64,000 bases of DNA from Dielma sp000508965 (GCA_000508965.1 BAHV02000018.1:62001-126000); one strand, 5' to 3'. Positions 27,529 through 36,578 are shown, counted from the stretch's first letter. Notes: a model not told the origin generated them from the letters alone. Numbers and translations are program-made.

Positions 27529-28187
27529 TATCCTAATCGATAGCCATAGCCATAAATCGTATGAATATTCAGCTTAGGCAGCTTCTTTCTAAGTCTACGC
27601 AGCGTATCATCGACAACGCGATCCGAGCCAAAATAATTATCCTCCCAAACCAGCTCCAGAATTTTCTCTCTGGAGAACGCTGTCCCTTTGTTGCGGATAA
27701 ACATCATCAGCAAATCAAATTCTTTCGTTGTCAGATCGATTTCTTCATTATTATCAAATACCTTGCGCTGTTCCTCATCCAGTTCATAGCTGTCGATCTG
27801 AATACGGGTGTTCTCACTCTTATATGTACGCTTGATAATGTTGTTTACCCGCAGCACAAGCTCCTTCGGTGAGAATGGTTTCGTGATATAGTCATCACTG
27901 CCCTTTTCTAAACCAATGATGCGGTCAAACTCTTTATCGCGTGCGGACATGAAAATAACCGGAACATCACGGCCCTGCAGACGAATCTCTTCAATCAGAT
28001 CGAAACCTGATTTATCATCCAGCATAATATCCAGAATCCACAAATGAACATCATCATCCACCGTATGAATGCTGGCCTGTTCATAAGTATAATAAGAACG
28101 CACTTCATAGCCTTCTTTTTCAAGATAGCGTTTTACCAGTTCGTTTAAGTCCTTTTCATCTTCAACTACACAGATTACTTTTTTCAT
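27528..28187 (-). CDS. OmpR-family response regulator, CssR-like
   Basis: A 219-residue regulator: receiver domain with the phosphorylated Asp in LWILDIML and conserved Lys in YITKPFSP, then a winged-helix DNA-binding domain (LTTKEFDLLMMFI, GSDRVVDDTLRRLRKKLP, TIYGYGYR). Its segments HLWILDIML, DRVVDD and the ending TIYGYGYR are those of CssR. ATG at 28187 has an AGAGGTGG site; the seven-residue extension upstream is not supported. Cotranscribed with the kinase. Confidence 0.92.
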   Translation of the reverse strand: MKKVICVVEDEKDLNELVKRYLEKEGYEVRSYYTYEQASIHTVDDDVHLWILDIMLDDKSGFDLIEEIRLQGRDVPVIFMSARDKEFDRIIGLEKGSDDYITKPFSPKELVLRVNNIIKRTYKSENTRIQIDSYELDEEQRKVFDNNEEIDLTTKEFDLLMMFIRNKGTAFSREKILELVWEDNYFGSDRVVDDTLRRLRKKLPKLNIHTIYGYGYRLG

Positions 28188-28229
28188 AGATACCACCTCT
28201 TCTACCACTTATTGTATCAAAATTTGAGA

Positions 28230-28259
28230 AAATTAAAAGGACTTGTTTAAAGTCCCTTT
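28230..28259 (-). terminator. Terminator overlapping the 3' end of glmM
   Basis: Minus-strand stem AAGGGACTT/AAGTCCTTTT with the glmM stop codon in the loop, followed by an AATTTT run. Confidence 0.75.
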
Positions 28260-29578
28260 GATTTAACAAAATTTACGATTTGATAAACGTACTCATCACA
28301 TAATTCATGAGTCTTGGCTTCAGCCATGACACGGACTAACGGCTCAGTGCCGCTTGGCCGAACCAAAATCCTTCCTTCATCGCCAAGCTTTGCTTCCACA
28401 GCCGCAATTTCCGCAAGAATTTCCGGATCATGCAGAGCCTTTTCCTTATCCTTTACCGGCACATTGACTAAAAGCTGCGGATAAATAAACAGTTCCTCAC
28501 CCAATGTCTTTAAACTTTGGCCGGTTTCCTTCATGATTTTCAGCAGCTGTAAGGCGGTAAATAAACCATCTCCGGTCGTTTCATAATCGTTAAAGATGAT
28601 ATGACCGCTTTGTTCGCCGCCAATCGTATAACCATTCGCTTCCATACTTTCATAAACATATTTATCACCAACAGCCGTTTGAACGCTGTGAATGCCACAC
28701 TTCTCAAAAGCTTTATATAGACCGAGATTAGCCATGACTGTTGTCACCACAACATCATCCTTCAACAATCCTTTAGCCTTTAAAGCCTTGCCGACAATAT
28801 AAAGCGTATAATCGCCATTAATCAGATTGCCATCTTCATCAACAGCAATCAAGCGATCCGCATCACCGTCAAAAGCAAAGCCGGCATCATAATGTCCTTT
28901 GCGCATCAGTTCCTGAAGCTCCTCAGGATGCGTTGAGCCGCAATGTGTATTGATATTGACACCATTGGGTTCACTGTGAATCACTTCAAGCTTCGCACCC
29001 AATTCACGCAGTGTTTCCACCGCTGTCGCTACCGCGCTGCCATTTGCCAGATCCAATGCGATATTCATGCCCGATAAATCACAGGCCGTTTCCCTTAACC
29101 ATGAAATATACAGCTGCAGCGCATCATGATAATCGATGATGCGGCCGATTGCTTCATTAATCGCATAAGGCAGTTCATCTTCACCCGCAAAGGTTGCCTC
29201 AATGGCTTCCTCAACCGCCGGATCCATTTTTTTGCCGGCTGGTGAAAACAGCTTAATGCCATTATCATAATACGGATTATGAGAAGCTGAAACCATGATT
29301 CCGCAGCTGAAATGCTCCTTCTGAATCAGATAAGATACGCTTGGTGTCGGGCATACACCCAACAGATACACATCAGCGCCGCTTGCCGCAGCTCCAGCCG
29401 CTAAGCCCGATTCAAACATTGAACTGGACAAGCGGGTATCTTTGCCGATCAGTATGCGCGCATGGCCGCTTTGCCCATAATAGGCACCCAGATAACGGCC
29501 AATCTTAATTGCCTTATCCAGTGTCAGCGTATCATTAGCGCGTCCGCGTATGCCATCTGTACCAAAATATTTTCCCAT
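28247..29578 (-). CDS. glmM: Phosphoglucosamine mutase GlmM
   Basis: Converts glucosamine-6-phosphate to glucosamine-1-phosphate for UDP-GlcNAc and cell-wall synthesis. The 443-residue protein has the N-terminal YFGTDGIRG, the active phosphoserine in VSASHNPYYDNG, the metal-binding DGDADR and the C-terminal phosphate-binding RPSGTEPLVRVM. It follows cdaA and cdaR, the conserved Firmicute operon in which GlmM is linked to c-di-AMP cyclase activity. Confidence 0.97.
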   Translation of the reverse strand: MGKYFGTDGIRGRANDTLTLDKAIKIGRYLGAYYGQSGHARILIGKDTRLSSSMFESGLAAGAAASGADVYLLGVCPTPSVSYLIQKEHFSCGIMVSASHNPYYDNGIKLFSPAGKKMDPAVEEAIEATFAGEDELPYAINEAIGRIIDYHDALQLYISWLRETACDLSGMNIALDLANGSAVATAVETLRELGAKLEVIHSEPNGVNINTHCGSTHPEELQELMRKGHYDAGFAFDGDADRLIAVDEDGNLINGDYTLYIVGKALKAKGLLKDDVVVTTVMANLGLYKAFEKCGIHSVQTAVGDKYVYESMEANGYTIGGEQSGHIIFNDYETTGDGLFTALQLLKIMKETGQSLKTLGEELFIYPQLLVNVPVKDKEKALHDPEILAEIAAVEAKLGDEGRILVRPSGTEPLVRVMAEAKTHELCDEYVYQIVNFVKSKGL

Positions 29579-29601
29579 AGTAGCTCCTGTCTTTTCAATT
29601 T

Positions 29602-30984
29602 TTATTTTGTGACATTGATCTTGATCGTCTGCTTATCTAAGGTATAAGCCGCCAGCTTGTTGCCACCGCTGACATGGAGAGGCAATTCAATCGTACCGGT
29701 CTGTGTTACATCCGCCAAATCGATATAAACTGAAATCGCACTGCCATCCTCAGTATCAAGAACTTCCTGAGCGCCGCTGACGGTAACATTCACTGTCTGC
29801 GGTTCATTTTCATCAAGTGTCAATTTGTAATTCTGAGTATTATTCTTCCATTGGATTGGGATATCCTCAATCACTTTCTCAACCTTATCCGCTAATTCAA
29901 TAGTAATGCTGACTACCGATACACTCTTCTTACGCACACCGCTTGGCAGATTGATCGGCATTGAAAGGACCTGCGGTGATGAAGTAAAGCTGCTTACCGG
30001 TACCTGAATATCGATACCATTGATCTGATCAAGCACCTCTTGCGGTCCATAAATCGTCACAGCCTGATGATCCAAGCTATACCTTGAGATTGCCTTATTG
30101 TTTGGAACTTCACCGATCGGCACGATGCTGATCGGCACATCTTTTTCAGGACGGGTAACTTTAACTGTAGTTTTGATCTTATCCGGAACAATATCAACAT
30201 CCATACGATTTCCCTGCTGATCATAAGCTACTAACGGTGCTTCAACAGTGAAATCACCTGTTACATTCGATACGTCAATTAAAGCTTTTACGATTGAAAT
30301 AGAGCGGATCGTTGCGTCACTGGCACGTACCAGCACAGAATCCTTTTCAAATTCAGGCTCAGAGAGAGCATAAACAGAATCCATATCCTTTGTGTTGATA
30401 AAATCATAACCAATTTGGAATTCCTGAGACTGCTTCTTGCTGATTGTAATTACCGCACTTGATGGATTTACCACAGCGGTAATACGGCTGGAAATATTCG
30501 CAACCTTTAAATCAACCTGATGCGTTCCTTCACCTAAACCATTCAAATCAGCGACAACCTTCTGGGTTGCCTGACTGTCTGCCATTTGAATATCTGACAG
30601 ATCACCCATCAGATAAACCGTTACAGATTCTGGTAAACCGGTTACCTCATAAACCGCTGAATTAACCTCGGCGGTTACCGGCTGATCCGTATAGGTGTTC
30701 GTATAAGCCGGCTGTCTGCTGATTGACAAAGAATCCGTGGAATTGGTAGCTACATAGAGGATGATTGCCAAAATCAAAGCAACTTCCTTAGCATAACGCT
30801 GATTAAACAGAATCTTATCAAACCAAGCGCTCACCCAACGGAAAGCTTTCGCGAAAGTATTTTCGATACTCGCATAGGAGCGGGCAATTTTCTGACTTTG
30901 CTGAGCAATCGTTTTAGCCAGCTCAACTTTATTTTCATTGATCTTCTTTTCTTCCTGCTCTTTTTTCTTCTTTGGTCTAGCCAT
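29602..30984 (-). CDS. cdaR: CdaR, YbbR-domain regulator of diadenylate cyclase
   Basis: A 460-residue extracytoplasmic regulator. A basic cytoplasmic N-terminus (MARPKKKKEQEEKK) leads to one membrane helix at about residues 65-82, followed by YbbR domains (several tandem copies) through to the C-terminus. It lies two bases after cdaA. In other Firmicutes CdaR modulates CdaA; the same is expected here. Confidence 0.9.
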   Translation of the reverse strand: MARPKKKKEQEEKKINENKVELAKTIAQQSQKIARSYASIENTFAKAFRWVSAWFDKILFNQRYAKEVALILAIILYVATNSTDSLSISRQPAYTNTYTDQPVTAEVNSAVYEVTGLPESVTVYLMGDLSDIQMADSQATQKVVADLNGLGEGTHQVDLKVANISSRITAVVNPSSAVITISKKQSQEFQIGYDFINTKDMDSVYALSEPEFEKDSVLVRASDATIRSISIVKALIDVSNVTGDFTVEAPLVAYDQQGNRMDVDIVPDKIKTTVKVTRPEKDVPISIVPIGEVPNNKAISRYSLDHQAVTIYGPQEVLDQINGIDIQVPVSSFTSSPQVLSMPINLPSGVRKKSVSVVSITIELADKVEKVIEDIPIQWKNNTQNYKLTLDENEPQTVNVTVSGAQEVLDTEDGSAISVYIDLADVTQTGTIELPLHVSGGNKLAAYTLDKQTIKINVTK

Positions 30985-30986
30985 GA

Positions 30987-32039
30987 CTACTCACCTCCTT
31001 CAGTTTCTGAATCTGATTGATCATACACGATCTCTTCAGCAACTTCCTGAGTTTCTTCTAATTCTTCAGCAGCTTCCGCCGGCTTCTCAGTCACCTCAGC
31101 CTTGACTTCTTCCTCAGCCTTACGCTTGCCAAACTTCTTCACTGATTTCTTCATCAAATGCGCAGTAATTTTCGGGCCCTTATGCTCTTCAGCCTCTACA
31201 CCGTCACTGAATTCAATTTCATCATCATAATCCTTTTTAATTTGATTATCCTTCTGAATCTCATTTTCTGTATGACAGATTACCATCATCAGATATTCAC
31301 GTAATGAATCAATACTCATCACATGCAGCTTGCCGCCCTCGGCAATCGAAATCGTACCGGTTTCTTCAGAAACAACGATTGAAATAGAATCCGTGATTTC
31401 ACTGATACCGATTGCCGCGCGATGACGGGCACCATATGAAGATGGAAAATCAAAAGTCGTAGGCGGAAAATAAGCACTGGCACAGGCAATCTTATCGCCC
31501 TGAATGATAACAGCGCCATCGTGCAGCGGTGTACCCGGAACAAAGATCGAACATAATAATTCACTGGTCACGATGGAATTCATCTTCGTACCTGTTTTGA
31601 TATAATCTGATAATGAATGACTTTGTTCCAGCGAAATTAAAGCACCTGTCTGCGTAGCACTCAATTCACCGGCTGCCTTCACTAACTCATCAACCAGATT
31701 TTCACGTTCATTAACCGTTAAGGTTGAAATACGAGAAAAAACATTCGTCTTTCCCAGCTTTTCAAGCACATTGCGGATCTCTGGCTGGAACAGAATAATC
31801 AAAGCCAGCGGCCCCCATGCAATAAACATCGCTGCCAAGCTTTCAATTGTCGGCAGTTTAAAAATCTTAGCAAAAGCCTGTACGATAATAACAAAAATAA
31901 TGCCCTTAAAAATCTGAATCGTTCTTGAATTATTACGAACGATCTTCAGTCCATAGTATATGACAACCCATACGCACATGATATCAATAATGGCACGTAT
32001 TATCTGAGTAATATTTGTTGTGGTGATATAGTTGAACAT
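30987..32039 (-). CDS. cdaA: Diadenylate cyclase CdaA with extended C-terminus
   Basis: Makes c-di-AMP from two ATP. Three membrane helices occupy residues about 15-85; the DAC domain carries LHDGAV (DGA at 174-176) and GARHRAA (RHR at 205-207). At 350 residues it is about 75 longer than usual CdaA: after residue 260 there is a charged tail with a basic block (KKSVKKFGKRK) and a Glu-rich end. An extended -10 TGCTATAAT precedes it (near 32064-32072). First gene of cdaA-cdaR-glmM. Confidence 0.94.
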   Translation of the reverse strand: MFNYITTTNITQIIRAIIDIMCVWVVIYYGLKIVRNNSRTIQIFKGIIFVIIVQAFAKIFKLPTIESLAAMFIAWGPLALIILFQPEIRNVLEKLGKTNVFSRISTLTVNERENLVDELVKAAGELSATQTGALISLEQSHSLSDYIKTGTKMNSIVTSELLCSIFVPGTPLHDGAVIIQGDKIACASAYFPPTTFDFPSSYGARHRAAIGISEITDSISIVVSEETGTISIAEGGKLHVMSIDSLREYLMMVICHTENEIQKDNQIKKDYDDEIEFSDGVEAEEHKGPKITAHLMKKSVKKFGKRKAEEEVKAEVTEKPAEAAEELEETQEVAEEIVYDQSDSETEGGE

Positions 32040-32097
32040 GACAAAACTCCTTTCACTTTTTTAATTATAGCATAAATTTATTGCATCTGACTATTTT

Positions 32098-32859
32098 TTA
32101 AAGCTCATCCTCAACAACATCAGCAACTTCATCAATCACCTTAAAAGCCATTGACTGAAGTTCCTGCGGTGAGTCATGAAAGGTATAGCCTTTATAAGCC
32201 TGAAGCATGGAACAGTCATTAAACTGATCACCGACACAGATAACAGATACCGGCTCTAACTTACTGTCATTAAGCATTTTATTTATACCCGCAGCTTTGG
32301 AAATCCCCTTAGGCACAATATCCACACAATACAGATTAGGAAATGCTTCCACGTATGCACTAAATCGCTCATTAATGGCTTTCGCATATTCATGATTGAT
32401 CTCATTATCTTCAACGGAGATCACAATCTGCGCGATTTTTCCCTCTGCTATTAAATCGGCCTCCCTGCGCATCACATCCTGATTGCCGTATTTCAGATCC
32501 TCAGCGGATGCTTTCAATACGGTGCGGCTGCGGCTGATACCATTGTTAAGGACATAGGATATACAATTCAGGGAACGAATGCAGTCAATAATTTCAAGCG
32601 CCGCATTGAAATCAATCGTTGTAATCGATAATACATTGCCACTGCCATCTGCTTGAACACCGCCGTTATTGGTGATCAGAAAATCAACAGACAGCTCATT
32701 TTTAATGATTTCCTTTTGAATACTCTCTAATGAACGGCCGGTAACGATTCCAAACAGATTTCCCTGCTTGTGCCAGTTGTTTAATGCTTCCTTATTTCTT
32801 TTTGAAACGGTATCACCTCTGCGTAATGTACCGTCATAATCTGCTGCCAGTAATTTCAT
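32098..32859 (-). CDS. HAD-superfamily hydrolase, Cof type
   Basis: A 253-residue Cof/IIB-type HAD phosphatase: motif I DYDGTLRRGD, motif II VTGR, and motif IV in CVGDQFNDCSML. Such enzymes dephosphorylate sugar phosphates or flavin intermediates; the substrate is unknown. ATG at 32859 follows AAAGGAGTTAAGG; the ten-residue upstream extension lacks support. Monocistronic, upstream of cdaA on the same strand. Confidence 0.9.
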   Translation of the reverse strand: MKLLAADYDGTLRRGDTVSKRNKEALNNWHKQGNLFGIVTGRSLESIQKEIIKNELSVDFLITNNGGVQADGSGNVLSITTIDFNAALEIIDCIRSLNCISYVLNNGISRSRTVLKASAEDLKYGNQDVMRREADLIAEGKIAQIVISVEDNEINHEYAKAINERFSAYVEAFPNLYCVDIVPKGISKAAGINKMLNDSKLEPVSVICVGDQFNDCSMLQAYKGYTFHDSPQELQSMAFKVIDEVADVVEDEL

Positions 32860-32942
32860 CCTTAACTCCTTTGTTAGTTTATGAACCATCTATAAAATCA
32901 TACACATGAACATTATATCGGCTTCATTAAAAATTGCAACCA

Positions 32943-32966
32943 AAATAAAAGCCACGGCTGTGGCTT
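32943..32966 (-). terminator. Terminator after the 97-residue hypothetical gene
   Basis: Minus-strand stem AGCCAC/GTGGCT with a four-base loop followed by TTTATTTT. Confidence 0.8.
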
Positions 32967-33258
32967 AGTTAACTTCTGAATATTTTCTGCGTTCCGGGCT
33001 TAAGTTATCTACATAATAACGAAGTGTTAAAGCTGAACCACACATGTTCTTTGTCTTAGGAGCAGCCAGAATAATATCCCCCTCTAAGAGAGCTTCAAGC
33101 ATTGCCTTGCAGCATGTATTCATATTTTTAACACCCGGTTCTACTTCTTCCATTAAATCTTTGGCATTGCATTCTATATACAGCCATTGTTTGTTATGAG
33201 CTTCTTCTTTTTTAGCCTGTAGTTTTTCAATATAATCAGCAATCGTGAATTTATCCAT
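32965..33258 (-). CDS. Conserved-looking small protein of unknown function
   Basis: A 97-residue soluble protein starting MDKFTIADYIEKLQ. The ATG at 33258 has a strong GGAGGAG site; the ORF extends 16 residues upstream without one. It contains a paired Cys (NTCC), a further Cys in NMCGSALTLRYY and ends with SPERRKYSEVN. I do not recognise the family. A promoter and terminator of its own suggest an expressed single gene. Confidence 0.75.
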   Translation of the reverse strand: MDKFTIADYIEKLQAKKEEAHNKQWLYIECNAKDLMEEVEPGVKNMNTCCKAMLEALLEGDIILAAPKTKNMCGSALTLRYYVDNLSPERRKYSEVN

Positions 33259-33296
33259 GATTTCTCCTCCAATCCATAAATAAATAGGATATACAT

Positions 33297-33324
33297 ATTG
33301 TAGCATATTTTCATTTCTTTACAA
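33297..33324 (-). promoter_or_regulatory. Promoter of the 97-residue gene
   Basis: Minus strand TTGTAA (33319-33324), 16-base spacer, TACAAT (33297-33302). Confidence 0.7.
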
Positions 33325-33764
33325 TAAATGAAACTGCTTTCATTAAATAAATCGCTAATTTTTTCACTTTTTCTGCTTCATTTAAGTGATATAGACTGTG
33401 TTTTGTCGAATTTTGGCTGAAATCATCGGCTTTTTATAATCTTTATATTATCCGAATTTTGTAAAAAAAAGAAATGAATCTGATCATTTCTTTTTAATCT
33501 TGGAGGATAAAGCCATTTTTCTCTTCTCCTTAATCTCTCGGCCTTCCCAAACCTTAAGACAGTTACCATTTTTCTCTCTCTTTTTAGATATAACGTGATT
33601 CCAGTAAGCTCCTCCATAAGACTTTTCTCAACCACTACTATAGAATACGATGTGCCTAAATCTTTTTCGGGGGCAGAAATAAATTTTTTTATTTTTTTCT
33701 GATTATTTGATGAGCTTCTGATATTTTCAGCTGATTTATTGTATTTTGTCTCAATTCATCCTTT
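33325..33764. other. AT-rich gap with a possible short minus-strand transcript
   Basis: No protein gene is supported. A minus-strand frame (33423-33635) encodes a very basic peptide with no convincing start and reads through a terminator. A symmetrical hairpin at 33468-33493 (arms AAAGAAATGA/TCATTTCTTT) with U-runs on both sides is a good terminator, so a short minus-strand RNA or small peptide gene at about 33490-33650 is possible. Long T tracts dominate 33680-33770. Confidence 0.4.
33462..33493 (-). terminator. Orphan intrinsic terminator
   Basis: Ten-base-pair stem with six-base loop and a run of U on the minus strand; also plausible on the plus strand. No confident gene ends here. Confidence 0.65.
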
Positions 33765-33800
33765 TTTAAAATAAGCAAGACCTTTGTCTGGCCTTGCTTT
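33765..33800 (-). terminator. Terminator after the surface protein gene
   Basis: Minus-strand stem AAGCAAGGCC/GGTCTTGCTT with a seven-base loop followed by ATTTTAAAAAAGG. Confidence 0.8.
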
Positions 33801-33821
33801 AGTTATTCGAATAAAAATACA

Positions 33822-36356
33822 TTAATTACCGATATAACCTTTATAAGTAATGTCCGGATATCCGTTAGAATTTATATTATAAAAAATAACTGATTCATCA
33901 TACGTTAAGCCCTCAACTTTATCTGGTGTAGGCCAACTGCGATTAAATTGGATCCCTATATTTACACGTGTAATTTTAGAATTTCTTATTTCTAATTCAC
34001 CCTGATATTTTATTGTAGGAGCAGAGAAACCATCTGCTTCATAGGTTGTATAAAATTCACTATTATTAATACTTGTTCTCCCAGTTGCCTCATTAAAATT
34101 TCCACAAGAACTATAATTCCCATTAACTATAACATTTTCTATTGCAGCTGTTTTTACATTAGAAAATATACCATAAGCATTCATAACAGATGCTACTTCA
34201 ACATTTATAATTGCATTTTCAACTCTTAATTCATTGCCCAAGGCATGTATTACGCCTGCGGTAGCTTTTGCATTACTGCTATATGTTCCCCCATTGATTT
34301 CAATCACACTGCCGGAAGATCCATAAACTGCCCATCCATTTTCAGAGCTGGAAATAACTTTAAAATCTTTATTTACATTCACCTTTAATATACTTCCATT
34401 ACCAAATTTATTATCAGCATACAGACATCCTGTCACTTGCCCGGATCCGATTACTTTCAAGGTTTTGTATGGCGCAATTTTCAACGAACCTTTACCTTCG
34501 GCTATTGTTATGGTTTTACCATTTACATCAAGGGTTACATCCTCTGTGAATGCTGCATTTTCAGACAATGCGATATCATCAGTTAAAACGACCATATCTC
34601 CCTGAATATAATCATTAAGCATTTCTTCAAATGAATCTTCTGTATCAACTTCATACTTAATATTATTCAAATAATATTCAACTTGTCCTGTATCATTTTT
34701 ACTATGAAGATTAGAGGCACCAAAGATCACTTCTATCTGATCTGAACCTTCAGCCGATATAGTCGGAAGATCATTCTGGCCATAAGGCTCTCTGAATTCA
34801 GACGTATTCACGATCTTAGCTTTGGTAACATCAAGACTGCTCTTGCTGCTTCCTTCAGTTATTCTTGTTACCTCAATACCGCTTGTTGTATTCCCCGAAA
34901 CATCAACAATGCCTTCTAGCCGAACATTAGAACCATTAACTAATAAAGAAGTATCGGCTCCTGTTAATTTAATATTTTTCAAAACAACTTGGGTTGTAAA
35001 ATCATTGAAAGCAATGACATACGATTTCTCACTATTTTTTGAAATATAAGTAATCACATTCCCCTGTCCGTTTATAGTAAAAGACTTAACATCCTCGGGG
35101 ATCATATCTTGATTGATATTTATTTGTGTACTAGTGGTAAAATTCTTTCCTATCAATAATTCTCCGCCATCTGTTAAATCATTCAAAGCAGCGACTAATT
35201 CTGTTTCATTATTTACACCTTTTTCGATAACCGGCGGCTCATAGCTGCCGCCTGATCCGCCGCCAGCTGATGGTTTATTTGCATCAGGTGCATTCTCAAC
35301 CCCTTTACCCTTTTCGACATTTTTAATCACTGTATCCCCGGCAGCTTCTACGCCGTCAACATTGGCTTCTATCTTGTTAACAGTACCATTGCCTTCAATT
35401 TTAACTGGTGCATCTGCCGTTAAAGTCCCTATGGTGCTGCCTTTTGCTACTTCTACTTTAGTATCTTTCGCTGTTTCAACAACGACTACATTCTTCACAT
35501 TGGCATTTACCTTGATCTGTGTGTCAGCCTTAATTTCTAAGTTAGATACCGGTGCTTGAATCTCTACTTCGGCATAAGTATTGGTTGTTACTGTCTGTGC
35601 GGGTATCACAATAGTAGTCTTAGCCTGAACTGTTGACTGTACCTCAATTGCTGATACCTTCCCTTGATAATCTCTATCAGGAATAATCTTTCCAACTTCT
35701 TCCAATACAATATTTTTAAGTTCCGTTTCACCGCATAAAACAACTTCTGTATTTCTTGTCTGATTGCTGATAGTGTCAATTGTCGAATCCTTCAGAACAA
35801 CTTTGCCAGCTGTTTCATTATCCCCTAATACAACTAACTTTCCTTTAATGACAACTTGGCTTAATTCAATTTCTTTTGCGGCAGTCACATCCACATACAG
35901 GTTTCCTTCAATCACTTCACCTTCCAATGCTTTCGGATCTGTCACTACGATTGATTTTGATTCAGCTAAAGGAACGGCCTTGCCATCTCTGGTTAATTCA
36001 TAGCCATCTTTAACAAAGTCTTTCGCCATAACGCCGGTACCTTTAAGATAATAGCGGGCGCCGTTGTCTTCAACCCAAGCATCAACCTGCATGACACCGG
36101 ATTCACCCATGAAATACCAATGCTCATTGGAAGCGATCCAGCCTGTACGCATTGCTCCGTTATCATCGAAAGCATACCAGCAGTCATTATCTTTGATCCA
36201 ACCCTTGGCGTTACTGCCATCTTCCTTAACATAAGACCATGTGCCGTTGTTGTTGACCCATTGAGCCTCAGCCGCTCTGATCGGCATTGCCGCTGAATAA
36301 AGCATTGCAGCTATGACTAAAGCCGTCATCGCTGACTTTGTTTTGTTTGATTTCAT
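33822..36356 (-). CDS. Large surface protein with N-terminal cell-wall-binding repeats
   Basis: An 844-residue secreted protein. A signal peptide (about residues 1-31) is followed by three to four choline-binding-type repeats (GTWSYVKEDGSNAKGWIK, CWYAFDDNGAMRTGW, HWYFMGESGVMQVDAW), unusual in being N-terminal, then a Val/Lys-rich beta-repeat region, a GGGSGGSYEPP linker near residue 367 and a C-terminal half rich in short beta strands typical of a right-handed beta-helix. No sortase signal. Likely a wall-attached adhesin or glycan-active protein; no catalytic motif is recognised. Its only good nearby promoter points away from it, inside a segment bounded by inverted repeats (36385-36536). GGTAGGT precedes the ATG. 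Confidence 0.82.
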   Translation of the reverse strand: MKSNKTKSAMTALVIAAMLYSAAMPIRAAEAQWVNNNGTWSYVKEDGSNAKGWIKDNDCWYAFDDNGAMRTGWIASNEHWYFMGESGVMQVDAWVEDNGARYYLKGTGVMAKDFVKDGYELTRDGKAVPLAESKSIVVTDPKALEGEVIEGNLYVDVTAAKEIELSQVVIKGKLVVLGDNETAGKVVLKDSTIDTISNQTRNTEVVLCGETELKNIVLEEVGKIIPDRDYQGKVSAIEVQSTVQAKTTIVIPAQTVTTNTYAEVEIQAPVSNLEIKADTQIKVNANVKNVVVVETAKDTKVEVAKGSTIGTLTADAPVKIEGNGTVNKIEANVDGVEAAGDTVIKNVEKGKGVENAPDANKPSAGGGSGGSYEPPVIEKGVNNETELVAALNDLTDGGELLIGKNFTTSTQININQDMIPEDVKSFTINGQGNVITYISKNSEKSYVIAFNDFTTQVVLKNIKLTGADTSLLVNGSNVRLEGIVDVSGNTTSGIEVTRITEGSSKSSLDVTKAKIVNTSEFREPYGQNDLPTISAEGSDQIEVIFGASNLHSKNDTGQVEYYLNNIKYEVDTEDSFEEMLNDYIQGDMVVLTDDIALSENAAFTEDVTLDVNGKTITIAEGKGSLKIAPYKTLKVIGSGQVTGCLYADNKFGNGSILKVNVNKDFKVISSSENGWAVYGSSGSVIEINGGTYSSNAKATAGVIHALGNELRVENAIINVEVASVMNAYGIFSNVKTAAIENVIVNGNYSSCGNFNEATGRTSINNSEFYTTYEADGFSAPTIKYQGELEIRNSKITRVNIGIQFNRSWPTPDKVEGLTYDESVIFYNINSNGYPDITYKGYIGN

Positions 36357-36384
36357 TTTAATTACCTACCCAGTTTTTTGTATA

Positions 36385-36412
36385 TGTCTTATAAGGTATA
36401 CCTTTTAAGACA
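36385..36412. repeat. 28-bp palindromic repeat, left copy
   Basis: TGTCTTATAAGGTA then TACCTTTTAAGACA with one base breaking perfect symmetry; it lies in the 5' untranslated region of the surface protein gene. Compared in inverted orientation with the right copy it matches over about 31 bases with one mismatch. Confidence 0.93.
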
Positions 36413-36508
36413 CTCTCACAAATGCAAAAAACAGACTTGAAATTACATAAAACGGAATTTTATCTTTACGATTGCTATAAAATTGCCTATAATGAAAGAG
36501 AAATACAG
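36413..36508. other. Candidate invertible promoter segment
   Basis: The 96 bases between the two palindromic repeats hold a sigma-A promoter directed to the plus strand and no comparably good promoter toward the surface protein. Inversion between the repeats would place the -10 at about 36428-36433 and the start near 36421, about 65 bases before the surface protein ATG. Proposed as the switch of a phase-variable gene in OFF orientation. Confidence 0.55.
36465..36493 (+). promoter_or_regulatory. Sigma-A promoter inside the candidate invertible segment
   Basis: TTTACG (36465-36470), 17-base spacer, TATAAT (36488-36493). Transcription would begin near 36500 and run through the right palindrome into the terminator at 36548-36578. 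Confidence 0.75.
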
Positions 36509-36536
36509 TGTCTTAAAAGGTATACCTTTTAAGACA
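36509..36536. repeat. 28-bp palindromic repeat, right copy
   Basis: TGTCTTAAAAGGTA followed by its exact reverse complement: a perfect 28-bp palindrome. The centre is 124 bp from the centre of the left copy. Confidence 0.95.
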
Positions 36537-36547
36537 TTTTACTGATT

Positions 36548-36578
36548 ATGGTTTAGAAGAACTCCTAAACCATTTTTA
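36548..36578 (+). terminator. Terminator just outside the right palindrome
   Basis: Stem ATGGTTTAG/CTAAACCAT with an eight-base loop followed by TTTTTATC. It blocks transcription leaving the candidate invertible segment toward the XRE gene. Confidence 0.85.

Larger units (their letters stand above)
36500..36578 (+). ncRNA. Possible short RNA made in the OFF orientation
   Basis: Between a good promoter and a good terminator lie about 79 bases with no reading frame. The RNA would fold as a 28-base perfect hairpin followed by the terminator hairpin. It may be only an abortive transcript, or an RNA that can pair with the same palindrome in the surface protein mRNA leader. Confidence 0.4.

Noticed and set aside
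33423..33635. Minus-strand frame of 70 codons rich in Arg and Lys
   Set aside because: No convincing start signal and it reads through an intrinsic terminator hairpin; better explained as a non-coding stretch.
36385..36536. The two palindromes as ends of a small insertion element
   Set aside because: The enclosed 96 bp hold no coding sequence, there are no flanking target duplications visible, and the content is a promoter.
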